A stretch of 64,000 nucleotides of DNA from Enterococcus dongliensis (GTDB lineage Bacteria; Bacillota; Bacilli; Lactobacillales; Enterococcaceae): contig NZ_BJDQ01000003.1 of assembly GCF_005405225.1 (NCBI RefSeq), forward strand, positions 123,161 through 187,160, in the 5' to 3' direction. The notes beneath the pieces were generated by a model. The model was not told where the DNA came from, did not search any database, and worked only from the letters and a program-made list of their open reading frames with translations. The position numbers were made by a program, and so were the translations under genes. Shown here piece after piece: positions 61,843 to 64,000 of this stretch (position 1 is its first letter; every line of letters starts with the position of its first letter).

Positions 61843-62435
61843 CTATTGGTTCTCTGCACTCTTATTTAGTTGAAAAGAAACAAATACATTGATTTTTAAT
61901 TTCTCTGCTTGTCTTGGTGAGAGGTAATTACGCTTAGTCTCAGAAAAACCCAGCTTACGATATAACGACATAGCTGCTACGTTAGTTCTGCCATCCCTTC
62001 AATAACATAATTCTCGTAAAGAGTATGCTCAATTATATTAGATGCAACGCCTTGTTTTTTAAATTCAGAAGCCACCCCAACAAACTCAATCGAGCCAGTA
62101 TTACTTGGTAGATTTTCAAAAGGAGCCTCAAATTCTTTTTTAAGCACCTTGAAAGCGATCATTCCCTTGAACCAACCAAAATGTTTTTTTAGCTTATCTT
62201 TTACTAAGATCAAACTTTTCTTATGACAATCAGTACAAGCAACAAAACCAGCAATTTTTTTATCCACAATCGCAACAAAAAATTGATCCAGCTGAAAAGA
62301 ATGCTCAAATACTTTTGCGATAACTACTGGTTTTTTTGAAAAATAACCCAACCATTGAGTAAATCCTTCCGCAAAAATCTTTCCTAGCTTCTTGCGACAA
62401 TCATCAGCTAATGTATCCCCACGATAAATATCCAT
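61843..62435 (-). pseudogene. GNAT family acetyltransferase, frameshifted
   Basis: The frame from the ATG at 62435 encodes 152 residues, with GNAT features GSIEFVGVASEFKKQGVASNIIEHTL, and meets a TAG at 61977-61979. The C-terminal end of a typical GNAT then continues in another frame: NVAAMSLYRKLGFSETKRNY, to a stop at 61843, directly before a terminator. One base missing in the CTAAC at about 61981-61985 explains the shift. The intact product would be about 198 residues. Substrate unknown. The protein lost the strand and helix that complete the acetyl-CoA fold, so it is probably inactive. Confidence 0.78.
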
Positions 62436-62597
62436 AAAGCTTCTCCTTTGTCGATAAATATTTATTGTTGCGCCTTATTTACGTTTGTATCGCATTATTT
62501 TCAATACTCTCATTGTATAGAAAAGCTAAAATAAAATCTATATTTATGAACACAAGATCAGGTGGTTGATGAAAGCCTAAAATAGTCTAATTTTTTT

Positions 62598-62634
62598 AAA
62601 TCATTACTACCTGTTGAACGGGCGGTAATGATTT
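62598..62634. repeat. Orphan inverted repeat
   Basis: AAATCATTAC (62598-62607) pairs perfectly with GTAATGATTT (62625-62634). No clear T-run follows on either strand. It is in the 240-base gap between the broken acetyltransferase and the tRNA terminator; nothing else is seen there. Confidence 0.5.
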
Positions 62635-62677
62635 TGGACGCTTTTGCGACCTCAGCAGGACTCCATGCTCAATAATA

Positions 62678-62710
62678 AAAAAAGACTAGACAAATTTGTC
62701 TAGTCTTTTT
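62678..62710 (-). terminator. Terminator of the tRNA array
   Basis: AAAAAGACTAGACAAA/TTTGTCTAGTCTTTTT, perfect stem with T-run on the minus strand, 2 bases after the last tRNA gene. Confidence 0.9.
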
Positions 62711-62712
62711 AG

Positions 62713-62786
62713 GGCGAACGGTGGGAATCGAACCCACGAGTGCCGGAGCCACAATCCGGTGCGTTAACCACTTCGCCACGATCGCC
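62713..62786 (-). tRNA. tRNA-His (GTG), distal copy
   Basis: 74 nt with the extra G-1 opposite C73. Anticodon loop TTGTGGC gives GTG. The acceptor has a U5-U68 mismatch. T-stem 49:65 is G:C. One base differs from the copy at 63173-63246. No encoded CCA. Confidence 0.95.
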
Positions 62787-62840
62787 ATGTTACTATTTAA
62801 TTCCAAAGAAAAAACCAAGATGAATAGACATCTTAGTTTA

Positions 62841-62924
62841 TACCGGCGGCCGGGGTCGAACCGGCACGCCCGTGAGGGCACTGGATTTTGAGTCCAGCGC
62901 GTCTGCCAATTCCGCCACGCCGGC
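62841..62924 (-). tRNA. tRNA-Leu (CAA)
   Basis: 84 nt with a long variable arm (TGCCCTCACGGGCGT). Anticodon loop CTCAAAA gives CAA. Acceptor GCCGGCG pairs with CGCCGGT, A73. Confidence 0.95.
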
Positions 62925-62952
62925 ATATCAATAATAAATATTTCTAGTACTA

Positions 62953-63023
<71 letters not shown>

Positions 63024-63090
63024 ATTATACTATTTTTTTCTTTTCAAAACAAGTTTCACAAGAAATTTTCTTGATAGTTTCTGAAAAGAA

Positions 63091-63162
63091 CTGGGGTAGC
63101 TGGATTCGAACCAACGCATGAGGGAGTCAAAGTCCCTTGCCTTACCGCTTGGCTATACCCCA
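63091..63162 (-). tRNA. tRNA-Gln (TTG)
   Basis: 72 nt, acceptor TGGGGTA/TACCCCA, G73, anticodon loop CTTTGAC. In organisms with GatCAB this tRNA is first charged with Glu and then transamidated. Confidence 0.95.
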
Positions 63163-63172
63163 ATGTTACAAG

Positions 63173-63246
63173 GGCGAACGATGGGAATCGAACCCACGAG
63201 TGCCGGAGCCACAATCCGGTGCGTTAACCACTTCGCCACGATCGCC
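63173..63246 (-). tRNA. tRNA-His (GTG), internal copy
   Basis: 74 nt, G-1:C73, anticodon GTG. It shows the same U5-U68 mismatch as the distal copy; T-stem 49:65 is G:U here. It stands in the usual order Trp-His-Gln-Cys-Leu. Confidence 0.95.
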
Positions 63247-63259
63247 ATATTAATAAAAA

Positions 63260-63330
63260 CAGGGGCAGCAGGAATTGAACCCACACTAACGGTTTTGGAG
63301 ACCGCTGTTCTACCTTTAAACTATGCCCCT
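63260..63330 (-). tRNA. tRNA-Trp (CCA)
   Basis: 71 nt, acceptor AGGGGCA/TGCCCCT, G73, anticodon loop CTCCAAA. Confidence 0.95.
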
Positions 63331-63338
63331 GAAACGAA

Positions 63339-63419
63339 TGGAGGAGAGTGGATTCGAACCACTGAACCCTAAGGAACGGATTTACAGTCCGTCGCGTTTA
63401 GCCACTTCGCTACTCCTCC
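63339..63419 (-). tRNA. tRNA-Tyr (GTA)
   Basis: 81 nt with a long variable arm, acceptor GGAGGAG/CTCCTCC with A73, anticodon loop CTGTAAA. Confidence 0.95.
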
Positions 63420-63420
63420 A

Positions 63421-63496
63421 TGGTGGCGCGGGACAGAATCGAACTGCCGACACATGGAGCTTCAATCCATTGCTCTACCAACTGAGCTACCGAGCC
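63421..63496 (-). tRNA. tRNA-Phe (GAA)
   Basis: 76 nt including an encoded CCA, the only one in the array where I see it clearly. Anticodon loop TTGAAGC. The acceptor GGCTCGG/CCGCGCC has a U4-C69 mismatch. Only one base separates it from the Tyr gene. Confidence 0.94.
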
Positions 63497-63536
63497 ATAC
63501 ATAATATAGTTTAAAGTTTGATTTTTAATCAAATAA

Positions 63537-63609
63537 CGGTCCCGACGGGATTTGAACCCGCGATCTCCTGCGTGACAGGCAGGCATGTTAACCCCTACAC
63601 CACGGAACC
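63537..63609 (-). tRNA. tRNA-Asp (GTC)
   Basis: 73 nt, acceptor GGTTCCG/CGGGACC with one G:U pair, G73, anticodon loop CTGTCAC. Confidence 0.95.
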
Positions 63610-63612
63610 GAA

Positions 63613-63685
63613 TGGAGGTTAACGGGATCGAACCGCTGACCCTCTGCTTGTAAGGCAGATGCTCTCCCAGCTGAGCTAAACCTCC
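63613..63685 (-). tRNA. tRNA-Val (TAC)
   Basis: 73 nt, acceptor GGAGGTT/AACCTCC, A73, anticodon loop CTTACAA. Confidence 0.95.
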
Positions 63686-63699
63686 ATATTTAATTAAAA

Positions 63700-63771
63700 T
63701 GACCCGTACGGGACTCGAACCCGTGTTACCGCCGTGAAAGGGCGGTGTCTTAACCGCTTGACCAACGGGCC
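63700..63771 (-). tRNA. tRNA-Glu (TTC)
   Basis: 72 nt, acceptor GGCCCGT/ACGGGTC with a G2:U71 wobble, A73, anticodon loop CTTTCAC. Confidence 0.95.
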
Positions 63772-63788
63772 AGTAAAAAAGATTATTA

Positions 63789-63877
63789 CGGAGAGTAAGG
63801 GATTCGAACCCTTGAGACAGGATTACCCGCCTACATGATTTCCAATCATGCTCCTTCGGCCACTCGGACAACTCTCC
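63789..63877 (-). tRNA. tRNA-Ser (GGA)
   Basis: 89 nt with a long variable arm, acceptor GGAGAGT/ACTCTCC, G73, anticodon loop TTGGAAA. Confidence 0.95.
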
Positions 63878-63926
63878 AAGATAGGAGCACAAAGGCCCAA
63901 TACTCTATTTATTCTCTTATGAGAAA

Positions 63927-64000
63927 CTCCGGCAGTAGGACTCGAACCTACGACATCATGATTAACAGTCATGCGCTACTACCAACTGAGCTATGCCGGA
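63927..64000 (-). tRNA. tRNA-Asn (GTT)
   Basis: 74 nt, acceptor TCCGGCA/TGCCGGA, G73, anticodon loop CTGTTAA. The gene ends exactly at the window edge and appears complete. It is first in the array as read here; more tRNA or 5S rRNA genes probably lie to the right. Confidence 0.93.

Overview
The window looks like ordinary chromosome from a low-GC Gram-positive lactic acid bacterium, most likely Enterococcus or a close relative in the Enterococcaceae. Supporting signs are strong AGGAGG-type ribosome binding sites, a GatCAB amidotransferase, the cdaA-cdaR-glmM and rapZ-yvcK-whiA clusters, a glmS ribozyme, a GlnP-type transporter with two fused binding domains, and an aspartate racemase next to a D-aspartate ligase, the pair that builds the D-Asx cross-bridge in Enterococcus faecium-type peptidoglycan. 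Species cannot be fixed from sequence alone. I see no insertion sequence, prophage, plasmid gene or CRISPR array.

Layout. 1-5.9 kb: the N-terminal part of a cystine importer (tcyP) behind a structured leader, then small metabolic and RNA-modification genes (DUF1149, HAD phosphatase, phosphoglycerate mutase, RlmD-type methyltransferase, dgkB). 5.9-13.6 kb: gatCAB and pcrA-ligA. 13.8-19.3 kb, plus strand: a ClC exchanger and the fruR-fruK-fruA operon. 19.4-29.1 kb: two poorly known genes, engB-clpX, a GH25 muramidase cut short by an amber codon, trigger factor, and a TPR/RDD/SppA group. 29.3-35.6 kb: amino sugar supply (glmS with ribozyme, glmM) and c-di-AMP synthesis (cdaA, cdaR). 35.7-43 kb: a pyruvate:ferredoxin oxidoreductase, a DsbA-like protein and rapZ-yvcK-whiA. 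43.4-50.3 kb: D-Asp cross-bridge genes and uvrBA. 50.5-54.7 kb: glutamine transport and EF-Tu. 55.3-61.7 kb: an isoleucine/valine operon ilvD-B-N-C-A. 61.8-64 kb: a frameshifted acetyltransferase and thirteen tRNA genes on the minus strand, probably the tail of an rRNA operon lying to the right.

How it works together. Cell-envelope themes recur: GlmS and GlmM feed UDP-GlcNAc synthesis, the CdaA product c-di-AMP reports on wall and osmotic state, RacD and the D-Asp ligase make the cross-bridge, and the muramidase remodels the wall. Nitrogen control is readable directly: a perfect GlnR-type box precedes the glutamine transporter, and a near-perfect CodY box plus an Ile/Val/Leu leader-peptide attenuator precede ilvD. 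A LexA/DinR-like box lies at the uvrBA promoter.

The most novel-looking signals are non-coding: the tcyP leader, a branched structure at the predicted 5' end of the tuf mRNA, 10-bp-phased repeats at the fruR promoter, an early terminator in the rapZ leader, and palindromes in the nifJ/dsbA divergent region. I found no clear new multi-gene system. All functional calls rest on reading sequence and family knowledge; no database search was possible.
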